The translations under genes and the position numbers were made by a program. A model generated the notes under the pieces. That model was not told the DNA's origin. It made no database searches and saw only the letters and a program-made list of their open reading frames with translations. DNA of 64,000 nucleotides from contig DASUHB010000063.1 of the NCBI GenBank assembly GCA_036273715.1, positions 1 to 64,000 of the forward strand, given 5' to 3'. Each line of letters begins with the position of its first letter. The stretch's first letter is position 1. Positions 51,736-59,735 of this stretch are shown here, in pieces. This DNA comes from Gemmatimonadaceae bacterium (GTDB taxonomy: Bacteria; Gemmatimonadota; Gemmatimonadetes; Gemmatimonadales; Gemmatimonadaceae).

Positions 51736-52239
51736 ATGATCACGATTCCCACGCTCACGACCGACCGTCTCATTCTGCGTGCGTTCGAGCAACGGGACCT
51801 CGAGCAGTATGCGCCGATCGTCGGCGATCCCGAGGTGACGAAGCACCTCGGCGACGGACACGCCTTGTCGCGCGAGGAAGCGTGGCGGCAGATGGCGGTC
51901 ATCCTCGGTCATTGGATGCTGTTCGGCTATGGGCTGTGGGCGGTCGAGGAGCGAGCGACCGGTGCGCTCATCGGCCGCATCGGCTGCCAGCAGCCCGAAG
52001 GCTGGCCGGGCTTCGAGATCGCGTACACGCTCGGCAGATCATATTGGGCACGCGGCTACGCGCGGGAAGGCGCCGCTGCGGCGCTCGCGTTCGCGCGCGA
52101 GGTTCTGGGGCGCACGAGCATCATCAGCGTGATCCGGCCGGGAAACGCGGGTTCGATTCGCGTCGCGCAATCCCTCGGCGCCACGTTAGACGGCGAGATG
52201 GAATTCTTCGGCGGACCGGCGCTGATCTATCGGTATTGA
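51736..52239 (+). CDS. GNAT N-acetyltransferase, RimJ/RimL-like
   Basis: A 167-aa acetyl-CoA-dependent acetyltransferase. The RimL pattern is LTTDRLILRAFEQRDLEQYAPIVGDPEVTKHLG, the central strand is GLWAVEERATGALIGRIGC, the CoA pyrophosphate loop is YWARGYAREGAAAALAFA, and the closing helix is VIRPGNAGSIRVAQSLGAT. The acceptor (ribosomal protein, amino acid or sugar amine) is not predictable. ATG 51736 is chosen because the family begins TLTTDRL; it is divergent from the POT gene. Confidence 0.92.
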   Translation: MITIPTLTTDRLILRAFEQRDLEQYAPIVGDPEVTKHLGDGHALSREEAWRQMAVILGHWMLFGYGLWAVEERATGALIGRIGCQQPEGWPGFEIAYTLGRSYWARGYAREGAAAALAFAREVLGRTSIISVIRPGNAGSIRVAQSLGATLDGEMEFFGGPALIYRY

Positions 52240-52350
52240 AGGTTCGTCGCGGGGATTACCGCTTGTCCGGCGCCACGCTATAGTCCTGACCACTTGTTGG
52301 CCATTGCTCGCGGACCGAGCGACTTCTTCATCGAGGATTACGTGCGTCCC

Positions 52351-53826
52351 ATGATGCGTTTCGTCCAACGTCGTGCCTTAGCGCTCGCGGTGGCGTTGCC
52401 GGCCGGCGTCCCCGTTTCCGCGCAGATCACGCAACACGAGTACGCTGCGCGGCGCGATGCGCTCGCGGCGCGTCTCGACAGCGGCATCGTCATCGCCTTC
52501 GGCGCACGCACGCCGGTCACGGATTTCGGGCCGTTTTATCAGCTTGCATCCTTCCGCTACCTGACGGGGTTCCAGCAGCCGGATGCGGCGTTCGTGATGG
52601 TGATCCGGGACGGACGGCAAACGACCACGCTCTTCACGACGCCCGTGAGCGCGCACTTGGCGTTCTACTATGGGTTTCGGCCCGATTCGGCGACGATCGC
52701 GCGCGAGGATGGCCTAACGGCGAGGCCGCTCGCGGCGCTCCGATCGGTGACGGATTCGCTCGCCGCGACCGGACTCCCCGTGTACGCGATCCGCGACGTT
52801 GCCGACGACGATTTCGCCGCCCAGGACAGCCTCACGCGCGGGCAGCAGTTCATGAAGTCGTTCGCCGCCGCGCATTCGTCGCTGGCGGTGAAGGATGCGG
52901 AGCCGATCGTCGACCAGCTCCGCGCGCGCAAGTCGCCGGCGGAGATGGCGCTGCTGCGTAAGGCGGCGGCGATCAGCGCGGCGGGCCATCGCGCGATGAT
53001 GCAGTCGCCGGAGCCGCACCACGAATACGACTGGCAGGCCGTCGCCGAGTACACGTTCAAGCGGTTAGGCGGCGACCGCCCTGCGTACGGGTCCATCGTC
53101 GGGGCGGGGCTCAACAGCACACAGTTGCACTACATGCAGGACACGTCGGTCGCTCGGCCCGGCGACGTCGTGGTGATCGATGCCGCCACGCAGTACGAGG
53201 GATATGCGGCGGACATCACGCGCACGCTGCCGGTGAGCGGTGTGTTCACGGCGGCGCAGCGCACCATCTATCAGCTGGTACGCGATGCGCAGGCGGCAGC
53301 CGAGCGCGTGGCGAAGCCGGGTGCGAGCGCGCAAGCGGCGCAGGATTCGTCGGTTGCGGTGCGCGCGCGGGGGCTCGCCATGCTCGGCCTCATCGACAGC
53401 GTGAATGCGCAGCTGGATCCGCCGGGAGGCGCCGACTGTGCGAAGGTGCCGCGCGCGTGCTCACAGGCCGGCATCTGGATGATTCACGGCATCAGCCACG
53501 GACTCGGCCTCGCGGTGCACGACCCGGCGCAATTCTACTACGGCGACGGGACCTACCGCGTGGGCGACGCGTTCACGCTCGAACCCGGCATCTACATCAC
53601 GACGCGCACACTCGACGCGCTGCCCGACACGCCGCGCAACCGCGCGTTCATCGCGCGCGTTAGGCCGGCGGTGGAACGCTATCAGAACATCGGCGTGCGT
53701 ATCGAAGACGACTACCTCATGACGGCGACCGGGCCCGAGCGCATCTCGAGCGGCGTGCCTCGCGAGATCGCCGAGGTCGAAGCCCTGATGAAGAAGCGGC
53801 TGGCCGCGGCAACGCTCGATCCCTAA
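52351..53826 (+). CDS. Exported M24 (Xaa-Pro aminopeptidase P-like) peptidase
   Basis: A 491-aa secreted metallopeptidase. A signal peptide (RRALALAVALPAGVPVSAQ) precedes an N-terminal creatinase-like domain (FGARTPVTDFGPFYQLASFRYLTGFQQPDAAFVMV) and the pita-bread domain. Ligands: Asp in VVVIDAATQYEGYAADITRT (two Asp), His in HGISHGLGLAVHDP, Glu in FTLEPGIYI and Glu in IGVRIEDDYLMT. The start is uncertain between ATG 52351, ATG 52354 and GTG 52342 (GAGGA 4 nt before the GTG). The TAA stop overlaps the stop of the convergent TetR gene in a CCCTAACG site. Confidence 0.92.
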   Translation: MMRFVQRRALALAVALPAGVPVSAQITQHEYAARRDALAARLDSGIVIAFGARTPVTDFGPFYQLASFRYLTGFQQPDAAFVMVIRDGRQTTTLFTTPVSAHLAFYYGFRPDSATIAREDGLTARPLAALRSVTDSLAATGLPVYAIRDVADDDFAAQDSLTRGQQFMKSFAAAHSSLAVKDAEPIVDQLRARKSPAEMALLRKAAAISAAGHRAMMQSPEPHHEYDWQAVAEYTFKRLGGDRPAYGSIVGAGLNSTQLHYMQDTSVARPGDVVVIDAATQYEGYAADITRTLPVSGVFTAAQRTIYQLVRDAQAAAERVAKPGASAQAAQDSSVAVRARGLAMLGLIDSVNAQLDPPGGADCAKVPRACSQAGIWMIHGISHGLGLAVHDPAQFYYGDGTYRVGDAFTLEPGIYITTRTLDALPDTPRNRAFIARVRPAVERYQNIGVRIEDDYLMTATGPERISSGVPREIAEVEALMKKRLAAATLDP

Positions 53827-54482
53827 CGTTGCTTGGCGATCCGCTCGATCCCGGCGAGCGAAAACTCGACGATGTGCGCCGCCACCGCGGCGAGCTCCGC
53901 ATCGGAGAGCGGCCAGCCCTTGAACGCCGCTGCCCGGAACCGATCAGGCCGATAGAACAGGCACTGGGCCTGCACGCTGATCACGCAGCGAGCCACGCGC
54001 CTGTCGTTAGGCTTGCAGTCGAGCAGCTGCACCACCACGCCCGCCAGATATTCGATCCGCGGCAAAATCCCGTGCGCCGCGATCCACGGAGCGAGCGGTG
54101 TGGGCTCCGACATTTCGTGCCGCATGAGATCGTGAATCCACGCGGTGCGATCGTCGCTCGACGCGATGCGAGGCAGGTAGCCCATGACGTACGTCCGCAA
54201 CTGCTCCTCGGGCGAGGCGTCGCGCGCCGCGGTGAGGAACGCGTCGTCCCCGGCGCGCATCGCTTCAACGGCAGCGCGCACGACGGCGCGATAGAGGCCG
54301 AGCTTGCCGTCGAAATGGTAGTTCACCGCGGCCACGTTCGCGCGCGCGGCGCGCGCGATGTCGCGCACGCTCACCGCATGGAAGCCGCGTTGGGCGAAAA
54401 GACGCGTGGCCTCCGCCAGCAGCCGGTCCCGCGTCGCCGCATCCGGCCGGCGTGCGCGAGGCGGCGCAGTGCGCGTCCTCAC
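53823..54482 (-). CDS. TetR-family regulator, CecR-like
   Basis: A 219-aa repressor. The DNA-binding part is TRDRLLAEATRLFAQRGFHAVSVRDIARAARANVAAVNYHFDGKLGLYRAVV, and the C-terminal half (YVMGYLPRI, MRHEMSEPTPLAPWI, VISVQAQCLFYRPDRF) matches the CerR/DUF1956 ligand domain of E. coli CecR (YbiH). GTG 54482 overlaps the permease stop as GTGA, so it is the last gene of the efflux operon and probably controls it through the inverted repeat at 57699-57731. In E. coli CecR regulates ybhGFSR, the same kind of operon. Confidence 0.9.
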   Translation of the reverse strand: MRTRTAPPRARRPDAATRDRLLAEATRLFAQRGFHAVSVRDIARAARANVAAVNYHFDGKLGLYRAVVRAAVEAMRAGDDAFLTAARDASPEEQLRTYVMGYLPRIASSDDRTAWIHDLMRHEMSEPTPLAPWIAAHGILPRIEYLAGVVVQLLDCKPNDRRVARCVISVQAQCLFYRPDRFRAAAFKGWPLSDAELAAVAAHIVEFSLAGIERIAKQR

Positions 54483-55597
54483 GACAGCGTCCGCTTGAAC
54501 AGCAGGGTGGCCGCAATCATCGTCAGCACCGAGAACACCGCGAGATACACCAGGTCGAACCAGATCGCCGAGAAGCCGGTGTTCTTGAGCAGCAAACTCT
54601 TGAGCGCGTGTACCGCGTAGGTGAACGGATCCACCGTGGCGAGAACGCGCATCCATTTCGGAAAGGCCTGCTGCGGATAGATCGCGCCGCTCGGGAACCA
54701 GAGCAGCGTGTTCAGCACGCCGAACAGCGCGCGCGGCAGCAGCGGATCGTTCATGCGCACCATGAGCAGGAACATCATGCTCACGAGCGCCACCGAGGCG
54801 ACGGCGATCACGATGAAAAGGCGGATCAGGCGCACGGGCGCGAACGGATCGGGAATGCCGGCGATGAGCGAGCCGATGGTCATGAGCACCGAACCGGCGA
54901 TGATCGCCTTGATCGCGCCCGCAATGTTGAACCCGAAGATGAGCTCGAGCCGGGTGATGGGCGTGACGAGATAGCCCTCGTGCAGCCCGCGCGCCTTGTC
55001 ATCGATGTAAATGATCCCGCCGCCGATCATCACCATCATGAAGATCGACATCACGATCGAGCCCGGCAGGAGGTACTGGATGTACGGCACGTACGGGTAG
55101 AGCTCGACGGTCTCGAGCGTCGGATCCTGTGAGACGCGATCCGATGTCGCCGGTGGCCGATTGTACGCGCCTAACAGACTGGTGAACGTGCCGGACAGCG
55201 CGGCCGTAACGAAGTTATCGGTATTGTCCTCGATCAACGCGACACGCGGGTCGTCGCGCGACAACACGCGCCGCGAGAATCCAGGCGGAATGGTGAGCAC
55301 CCCGTTCACGCGGCCGTTGCGGAGGGCGGCGAGCGCCTGTCCGCGGTCGCTGTACGGGATGGTCTCGAACGTCTGTGCGTTTTCGGCAACGGCGTTGGTC
55401 AGCGCGTGGAGCCGCACGGCCGGCACGCCGCCGTCTTCGTCCACCAGGGCGACTTTGAGGTGTTTGACGTTGCCGCCGAACGCGTAGCCCAGCACGACGA
55501 GCTGCACCACGGGCATCAGCAGCGACATGATGATGAGCGCCGGGCTGCGGCGGAAGCGGCGCAGGTCGCGCTCGATGATGGCCCAGGTCCGCTGCAT
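54479..55597 (-). CDS. ABC-2 type permease, YbhS/YbhR-like
   Basis: A 372-aa membrane component of a drug or ion exporter. One N-terminal helix (SPALIIMSLLMPVVQLVVLGYAFGG), an extracytoplasmic domain of about 150 residues and five C-terminal helices (SIVMSIFMMVMIGGGIIYIDDKARGLHEGYLVTPITRLELI onward) follow the DrrB/YhhJ plan, with the coupling motif GLHEGYLVTP. It works with the adjacent ATPase. E. coli has two such permeases (YbhS, YbhR) but only one is present here, so it probably forms a homodimer. Confidence 0.9.
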   Translation of the reverse strand: MQRTWAIIERDLRRFRRSPALIIMSLLMPVVQLVVLGYAFGGNVKHLKVALVDEDGGVPAVRLHALTNAVAENAQTFETIPYSDRGQALAALRNGRVNGVLTIPPGFSRRVLSRDDPRVALIEDNTDNFVTAALSGTFTSLLGAYNRPPATSDRVSQDPTLETVELYPYVPYIQYLLPGSIVMSIFMMVMIGGGIIYIDDKARGLHEGYLVTPITRLELIFGFNIAGAIKAIIAGSVLMTIGSLIAGIPDPFAPVRLIRLFIVIAVASVALVSMMFLLMVRMNDPLLPRALFGVLNTLLWFPSGAIYPQQAFPKWMRVLATVDPFTYAVHALKSLLLKNTGFSAIWFDLVYLAVFSVLTMIAATLLFKRTLS

Positions 55598-55601
55598 CTG
55601 C

Positions 55602-56591
55602 CTAACGCCTCATCATGAAGCGGCTGTCGGTCGGCGCGGGTTCCTGGAGGGCGTCGCGAAGTTGGTGGCCCGTGTAGTGCACGAACACGTCGTCCAACGA
55701 CGTGCTTTGCACCGACAGCGAGCCGATCGTGACGCCGGCGCGCGCGGCCGCCGACATGAGCGCGTTGGTCGTCTCCGGCCCGCTCGTGGACACGAGGCGG
55801 AACACCGGCGGCTCCCCCTCGACCCGCATCACGCCCGGCAGCGCGCCTAACTGCTCCCGCCAATCGGCCGGCGCGCCGGCGAAGCTCGCCTCGAGCGTGT
55901 TCTCGCCGGGGATCGCGGCTTTGAGCTTCATCGGCGAGTCGAGCGCCATAAGGTTGCCGTGGTCCACGATCGCGATGCGGTCGCACAGCTTGTCCGCTTC
56001 GTCCATGTAGTGCGTCGTGAGCAGCACCGTGAGGCGGCGGTCGGCCTTGATTGCGCGCAGCATCTCCCACACCGACGTGCGCGACACAGGGTCCAGGCCC
56101 GTGGTCGGCTCATCGAGAAAGAGAATGCGCGGCTCGTGCACCAAGCCGCGCGCAATCTCCACGCGGCGCCGCATGCCGCCGGAGAGATTCTTCACCGGCT
56201 TGTCCGCCCACTGGCTCAGCTCCACCGCGGCGAGCAGGTCCGCGATGAGCGCCTTGCGGCGCTCGCGCGGCACGCCGTACAGCTTGGCGAAAATCAACAG
56301 GTTTTCTTGGGCGGTGAGATCGAGGTCGCTCGTCAGCGCCTGCGGAATCACACCAATCGCGCGGCGCACGCTATCGGCCTCTTTGACGATGTCGTATCCG
56401 GCGACGAGCGCCGTGCCCGAGGTCGGCAGCAGCAGCGTGGTGAGCATGCGAATGAGCGTCGACTTCCCGGCACCGTTGGGGCCGAGGAGGCCGAACGTCT
56501 CTCCGTCTTCGACGGCGAACGAGATGCCGTCCACCGCCGTGAAGTCGCCGAAGCGTTTCACGATGTCGCGAACGGCGATTGCGATCGTCAC
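55602..56591 (-). CDS. ABC transporter ATP-binding protein of an efflux system
   Basis: A 329-aa nucleotide-binding subunit. Walker A GLLGPNGAGKSTLIRML, Q-loop VIPQALTSDLDLTAQENL, signature LSGGMRRRVEIARGL, Walker B ILFLDEPTTGLDP and the switch His in LLTTHYMDEA are intact. The C-terminal ~80 residues (EGEPPVFRLVSTSGPETTNALMSA) are the regulatory tail of DrrA-like ATPases. The start overlaps the HlyD stop as ATGA; the stop TAG is part of a GTTAGGC copy (55600-55607), 4 nt before the permease start. Confidence 0.95.
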   Translation of the reverse strand: MTIAIAVRDIVKRFGDFTAVDGISFAVEDGETFGLLGPNGAGKSTLIRMLTTLLLPTSGTALVAGYDIVKEADSVRRAIGVIPQALTSDLDLTAQENLLIFAKLYGVPRERRKALIADLLAAVELSQWADKPVKNLSGGMRRRVEIARGLVHEPRILFLDEPTTGLDPVSRTSVWEMLRAIKADRRLTVLLTTHYMDEADKLCDRIAIVDHGNLMALDSPMKLKAAIPGENTLEASFAGAPADWREQLGALPGVMRVEGEPPVFRLVSTSGPETTNALMSAAARAGVTIGSLSVQSTSLDDVFVHYTGHQLRDALQEPAPTDSRFMMRR

Positions 56592-57649
56592 GGCGAATGC
56601 CGTTGGGCGAGCGGGAAGATGACGTAGGCCGTCATGCCGTCGGCGAGGGCGCGGTCATGGTTGTCGACGCGCAGCCGGATTTCGAACGTCTTGATGTCCC
56701 GCTTGGTGCGGCTCACATCCCGCTGCGTGGCAAAATCGGCGTCCACGCCGCGGAAGAACACCGTGCCCTGGCGCTCCTGGCCTGACGGAAGCCGGACAGT
56801 AAGGTGATCGCCTAACCGGACGCGGTCGATGTACGTCTCTTCGACGTCGGCGCGCACCCACAGGCTGTCCGGATTGATGAGCGTGACCACCGGCTGGCCG
56901 GCGGTGACGTATTCGCCGGCGCGCGCGGCGCGGACATCGACGATTCCGGCCATCGGCGCGCGCAGCTCGGTGTAGGCGAGGCGCACGTCGGCTTTGCGCG
57001 TTTGTGCCTGGGCCGCGGCCTGCGCCCGTCGCGCTCCAGTGAGCGCGCTGCGCTTGGCCGCAACCTGGTCCTCGGCGGCGCGAGCCAGCGCCACGGCGGC
57101 ACGCTGCGCTTCCACCTGCCGGGACGACGCCTCGAACCGCGAGAGCGCGACGGTGTATCCCGTTCGAGCGGAGTCGACCTGCTGTGACGACACGGCGCCG
57201 GCGTTGAGCAGCGGGCCGTAGCGATCGTAGACTTGCTTCGCGTTCACCATGGTCGCAGAGTCCATGGTGGCTTGTGCGATCGCCGCGGCGAGCGTCGCTT
57301 CGCTCTGGCGCAGCTGTTGGTCGGCCTGCGTTTCTTGATATTTGAGATCGGAGGCGCTCTGATTGACCTGCGACGCCATCGCCTGCGCGTTCTGCGCGTA
57401 GTAGGTCTGATCGGCGGCGAGCTCGCCGGGTGCGAGCACGGCCAGGAGCTGGTCCTGTGTGACCGAGTCGCCTTCGTTCACGAGGAGTTTGTTGATCTGG
57501 CCGCCCACCTGCGGGCTCACGATGACGTCGTTGGTGGTGACGACGCCGGTGAGCACGAGCGAGGTGGGTGGACGGGTGACGAAATAGCTGATGACGATGG
57601 CGGCGAGGAGGGCGGCGCCTCCTCCGGCGGCCAGCTGCTTTCGGGTCAT
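56588..57649 (-). CDS. HlyD-family membrane fusion protein, YbhG-like
   Basis: A 353-aa periplasmic adaptor. An N-terminal anchor helix (AAGGGAALLAAIVISYFVTR), lipoyl half-motif (NDVIVSPQVGGQINKLLVNEGDSVTQDQLLAVLAP), a long helical hairpin (about residues 85-210, rich in Gln and Ala) and the second lipoyl half (YTELRAPMAGIVDVRAARAGEYVTAGQPVVTLINP), followed by the beta-barrel domain. It links the ABC pump to an outer-membrane channel. First gene of the four-gene operon; promoter and operator lie in 57650-57762. Confidence 0.93.
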   Translation of the reverse strand: MTRKQLAAGGGAALLAAIVISYFVTRPPTSLVLTGVVTTNDVIVSPQVGGQINKLLVNEGDSVTQDQLLAVLAPGELAADQTYYAQNAQAMASQVNQSASDLKYQETQADQQLRQSEATLAAAIAQATMDSATMVNAKQVYDRYGPLLNAGAVSSQQVDSARTGYTVALSRFEASSRQVEAQRAAVALARAAEDQVAAKRSALTGARRAQAAAQAQTRKADVRLAYTELRAPMAGIVDVRAARAGEYVTAGQPVVTLINPDSLWVRADVEETYIDRVRLGDHLTVRLPSGQERQGTVFFRGVDADFATQRDVSRTKRDIKTFEIRLRVDNHDRALADGMTAYVIFPLAQRHSP

Positions 57650-57698
57650 GGTGGTGTCGGGCTCCAGACCGGCAAGTGCGAGTTCGGCCGGACAGCGA

Positions 57699-57731
57699 AT
57701 TCAAACAATTGTATTAAACAGTCGTTTGAAT
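57699..57731. promoter_or_regulatory. Inverted repeat in the divergent promoter region of the efflux operon
   Basis: ATTCAAAC (57699-57706) and GTTTGAAT (57724-57731) form a perfect 8-bp inverted repeat with a 17-nt AT-rich spacer, in a region otherwise GC-rich. It is about 50 nt upstream of the HlyD start and 30 nt before the divergent membrane-protein gene. Size and position fit a TetR operator overlapping a promoter; the CecR-like protein encoded at 53823 is the expected binder. Binding is inferred. Confidence 0.6.
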
Positions 57732-57762
57732 CTCAAGGGGCGTGTTTTCGGCGGAGGCGGGC

Positions 57763-58176
57763 ATGAAGGCATTCTTGGCACGGTGGCGTCCCGCGCACGT
57801 CGTGACGGCGTGGGTGGTCTATTGGATCGGATTGGCCGCCGTCACGTTGACGCCCACGATCCTGGCGATCAGCCGGGCGGCGAGCGCTCCGAAGGACACC
57901 GCGAACGTCTCGGTGTCGATGGCCAACACGGTGTTGAAGATCACCGTCACGATGTCCGGGCGGGTGGCGCACGAGGCCACCGCCTCGCTGGGCCAGATGG
58001 CGCTGTGGATCGGCGTTCCGCCGCTCGCGCTCTATGCGCTCTGGCTGTTCACGCGCCGGCGTCCGGGCGGCGCGCCCACTTCGTTAGGCGAAGGCGATCC
58101 CGATGTACTCCCGCGGCCCGCAGCGCCGGACGCCGCGGACACCTCTCACGTTCACTCGCGAGCTCCCCATGCGTGA
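57763..58176 (+). CDS. Small two-helix membrane protein of unknown function
   Basis: A 137-aa protein. Two hydrophobic segments are visible (VVTAWVVYWIGLAAVTLTPTILAI and MALWIGVPPLALYALWLF) around a short hydrophilic part (SVSMANTVLKITVTMSG), and the C-terminus is disordered. I do not recognise the family. The start is ATG 57763 because GGAGG (57753-57757) lies 5 nt upstream; an in-frame GTG at 57742 lacks a ribosome site. It is divergent from the efflux operon and shares its operator region, so it may be co-regulated by the TetR protein. Confidence 0.7.
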   Translation: MKAFLARWRPAHVVTAWVVYWIGLAAVTLTPTILAISRAASAPKDTANVSVSMANTVLKITVTMSGRVAHEATASLGQMALWIGVPPLALYALWLFTRRRPGGAPTSLGEGDPDVLPRPAAPDAADTSHVHSRAPHA

Positions 58177-58903
58177 CCTTGGCAGGCGTCGTCGCGGTTT
58201 CCTCACGGCAGTCGTCCTGCTCGCGGCCGGGGCGGTCCTGGCGGCCGCTCGACCGGCGTCCCGGCCTGCCGCCGCCGTTAGGCGGGCAGCGGCCGACACG
58301 ACGGAGGCGCCGTGGCGCGCCAAAGTGCGCGCCTTTGCCGAGGCGCACCTGCAGCACACGGCGTGGGGGCCGGCGCACGGCCGCCGCGACTACGAGATGA
58401 CCCTCGCGCTCGCCAGGGCCGAGGGCCTAACGGTGGATGACGACGCCCTCTACGCCGCTGCGTACCTGCACGACATGGGCGGTATCCCGCCGTATGCCGT
58501 GCCCGGCGTCGACCATGGCGACCGCTCGATCCAGCTCGTTGACAGCATCCTGCGCGATGCGGGTTTCCCGATGCAGAAGTCGGCGCTGGTGAAGGAGATC
58601 ATCGATCACCATCAGTATTACCGTCCGCCCGACACGCTCCGGGTGGCGGTGCTGTTTCGCGATGCGGACATCCTCGACTTCATGGGCGCGATCGACGTGG
58701 CGCGCATCATCTCGCTCACCACACGCGAGAAGTTCACGCCGGACCTGGCGCATGCGGTGGCGGTCATCAAGCAGCAGATGACGGAGATGCCCAAGCTGCT
58801 CCAGAGCGACGCGGCCAAGCGTGAAGGCGAGAAGCGCGCGCGCGAGATGCAGCAGTATCTCGATGCGCTGTCGGCCGAGTCAGACTCGCTCACCGTGCTC
58901 TAG
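58169..58903 (+). CDS. Exported HD-domain phosphohydrolase-like protein
   Basis: A 244-aa protein with a signal (GFLTAVVLLAAGAVLAA) and an HD domain. Metal-ligand candidates are His in AEAHLQHTAWGPAHG, the HD pair in AAYLHDMGG, His and Asp in VPGVDHGDRS, HH in IIDHHQYY and Asp in LFRDADILDFMG. HD enzymes hydrolyse phosphomonoesters or nucleotides and are usually cytosolic, so an exported one is uncommon. ATG 58169 overlaps the preceding gene by 8 nt. It ends just before the long repeat region; a (GA)6 tract follows the stop. Confidence 0.82.
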   Translation: MRDLGRRRRGFLTAVVLLAAGAVLAAARPASRPAAAVRRAAADTTEAPWRAKVRAFAEAHLQHTAWGPAHGRRDYEMTLALARAEGLTVDDDALYAAAYLHDMGGIPPYAVPGVDHGDRSIQLVDSILRDAGFPMQKSALVKEIIDHHQYYRPPDTLRVAVLFRDADILDFMGAIDVARIISLTTREKFTPDLAHAVAVIKQQMTEMPKLLQSDAAKREGEKRAREMQQYLDALSAESDSLTVL

Positions 58904-58980
58904 AGAGAGAGAGCTGCGTCTGGACGGGAGGATTGCCGCGGCTCAAAGGAGAGTGTGGTGCCCAGGGCGTAGGGCTGGCT

Positions 58981-59030
58981 GATACGCTCATTTGGACACG
59001 GACACGACCGGACACGACGGACACGACCGG
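58981..59030 (+). repeat. Outer inverted repeat, left core, with GGACACGAC units
   Basis: This 50-bp segment begins GATACGCTCAT and then contains three to four adjacent copies of the 9-bp unit GGACACGAC. Its reverse complement occurs at 59513-59562 with 47 of 50 identical positions by hand alignment. The similarity continues more loosely on both sides. Confidence 0.85.
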
Positions 59031-59220
59031 ATCGTTCGGCCGCAGTGCGTGCCTGATCTCGCGCGGTCCAAGTCTCAGTTTTTTTTTACGGGTCTTCGGG
59101 ATTTCGTGCGGGTGATCTCGAGGTGTGGGAAGGCGTACTGAGCCCTGAGGCGCGAGGGCAGTGACCGGGTGGCGAGGCTCACCCAAACGCCACATGGAGA
59201 CGCCTATGACAAAGGCTCAA

Positions 59221-59334
59221 AAGGATAACGACGAGGATGCAAGAGATGGGGTCGGCGCATCTCCACGCCTAACGACGCGTCGCTGAGGTTGCATATGCAC
59301 CGACCCCATCTCTGGTATCCTCGTAGTTATCCTT
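59221..59334. repeat. Central 40-bp hairpin (REP-like)
   Basis: The arms 59221-59260 and 59295-59334 are reverse complements at 36 of 40 positions, with a 34-nt loop. The inner ends carry GAGATGGGGTCGG / CCGACCCCATCTC, which resembles REP-type words found near IS200-like (RAYT) transposases; no such gene is in the window. The loop carries GCCTAACG (59267-59274), the dispersed word. Possibly a REP/MITE hairpin or a structured RNA. Confidence 0.8.
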
Positions 59335-59512
59335 CACACAGAGCGAAGAAGCTCTCCACACAGGCCTCCAGTTAGTCCTCACGTCGCTCTTCCAGCCGGA
59401 CATAGTGCGCCGACGTGTACCGACCTGCTTTCCCCGAAATTCCCCGAGGACCCTTCTTACAAGAAAACACCGGGTAGTTCACCAGCCCATTGAGAGGATA
59501 CAAACCGCCTCA

Positions 59513-59562
59513 CCTGTCGTGTCCGTCGTGTCCGGTCGTGTCCGTGTCGACATGAGCGTATC
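59513..59562 (-). repeat. Outer inverted repeat, right core
   Basis: The reverse complement of the left core at 58981-59030 (47/50). Differences lie in three positions next to the GATACGCTCAT end and at the other edge; the GACACGACC/GGACACGAC tandem part of 33 bases is unchanged. This conservation inside otherwise diverged arms suggests the tandem is the functional or recently copied part. Confidence 0.85.
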
Positions 59563-59735
59563 GGTCACCCTCCGCGCCTTGGGCAGAGGCAATCTCCTCC
59601 CCGTCCGATCCTTTTCGTATCCTTTGCACCCTCGACAGAGGAGCCGGATTTCCGGCCCCGACATCGCGCACGATTGCCCGCTGTCTCCGACAAGCGCGAA
59701 CGCAATTCAGACGCCGTTCTAAAATGTGGGTCCGC

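Larger units (their letters stand above)
58904..59735. other. 832-nt non-coding region made of nested inverted repeats
   Basis: No gene is supported here. The region contains an outer pair of diverged inverted copies, about 190-200 bp each (around 58917-59120 and 59430-59625). Their best-conserved 50-bp cores are listed separately. Inside lies a near-perfect 40-bp hairpin. Other shared traits of the two copies include a polyT/TTTTCTTG stretch followed by a GGGTC(T/C)TCGGG block. A GTTAGGC copy sits in the central loop (59267) and another overlaps the downstream gene's stop (59734). It looks like a mobile or structured repeat element. Confidence 0.7.

Noticed and set aside
58981-59562. CRISPR array
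   Set aside because: There are two inverted copies and a short tandem unit without regular spacers, and no cas genes.
59405-59722. Possible small genes in the 58904-59735 repeat region
   Set aside because: The frames cross the inverted-repeat arms, have no ribosome sites or recognisable protein features, and the same DNA appears in inverted copies.
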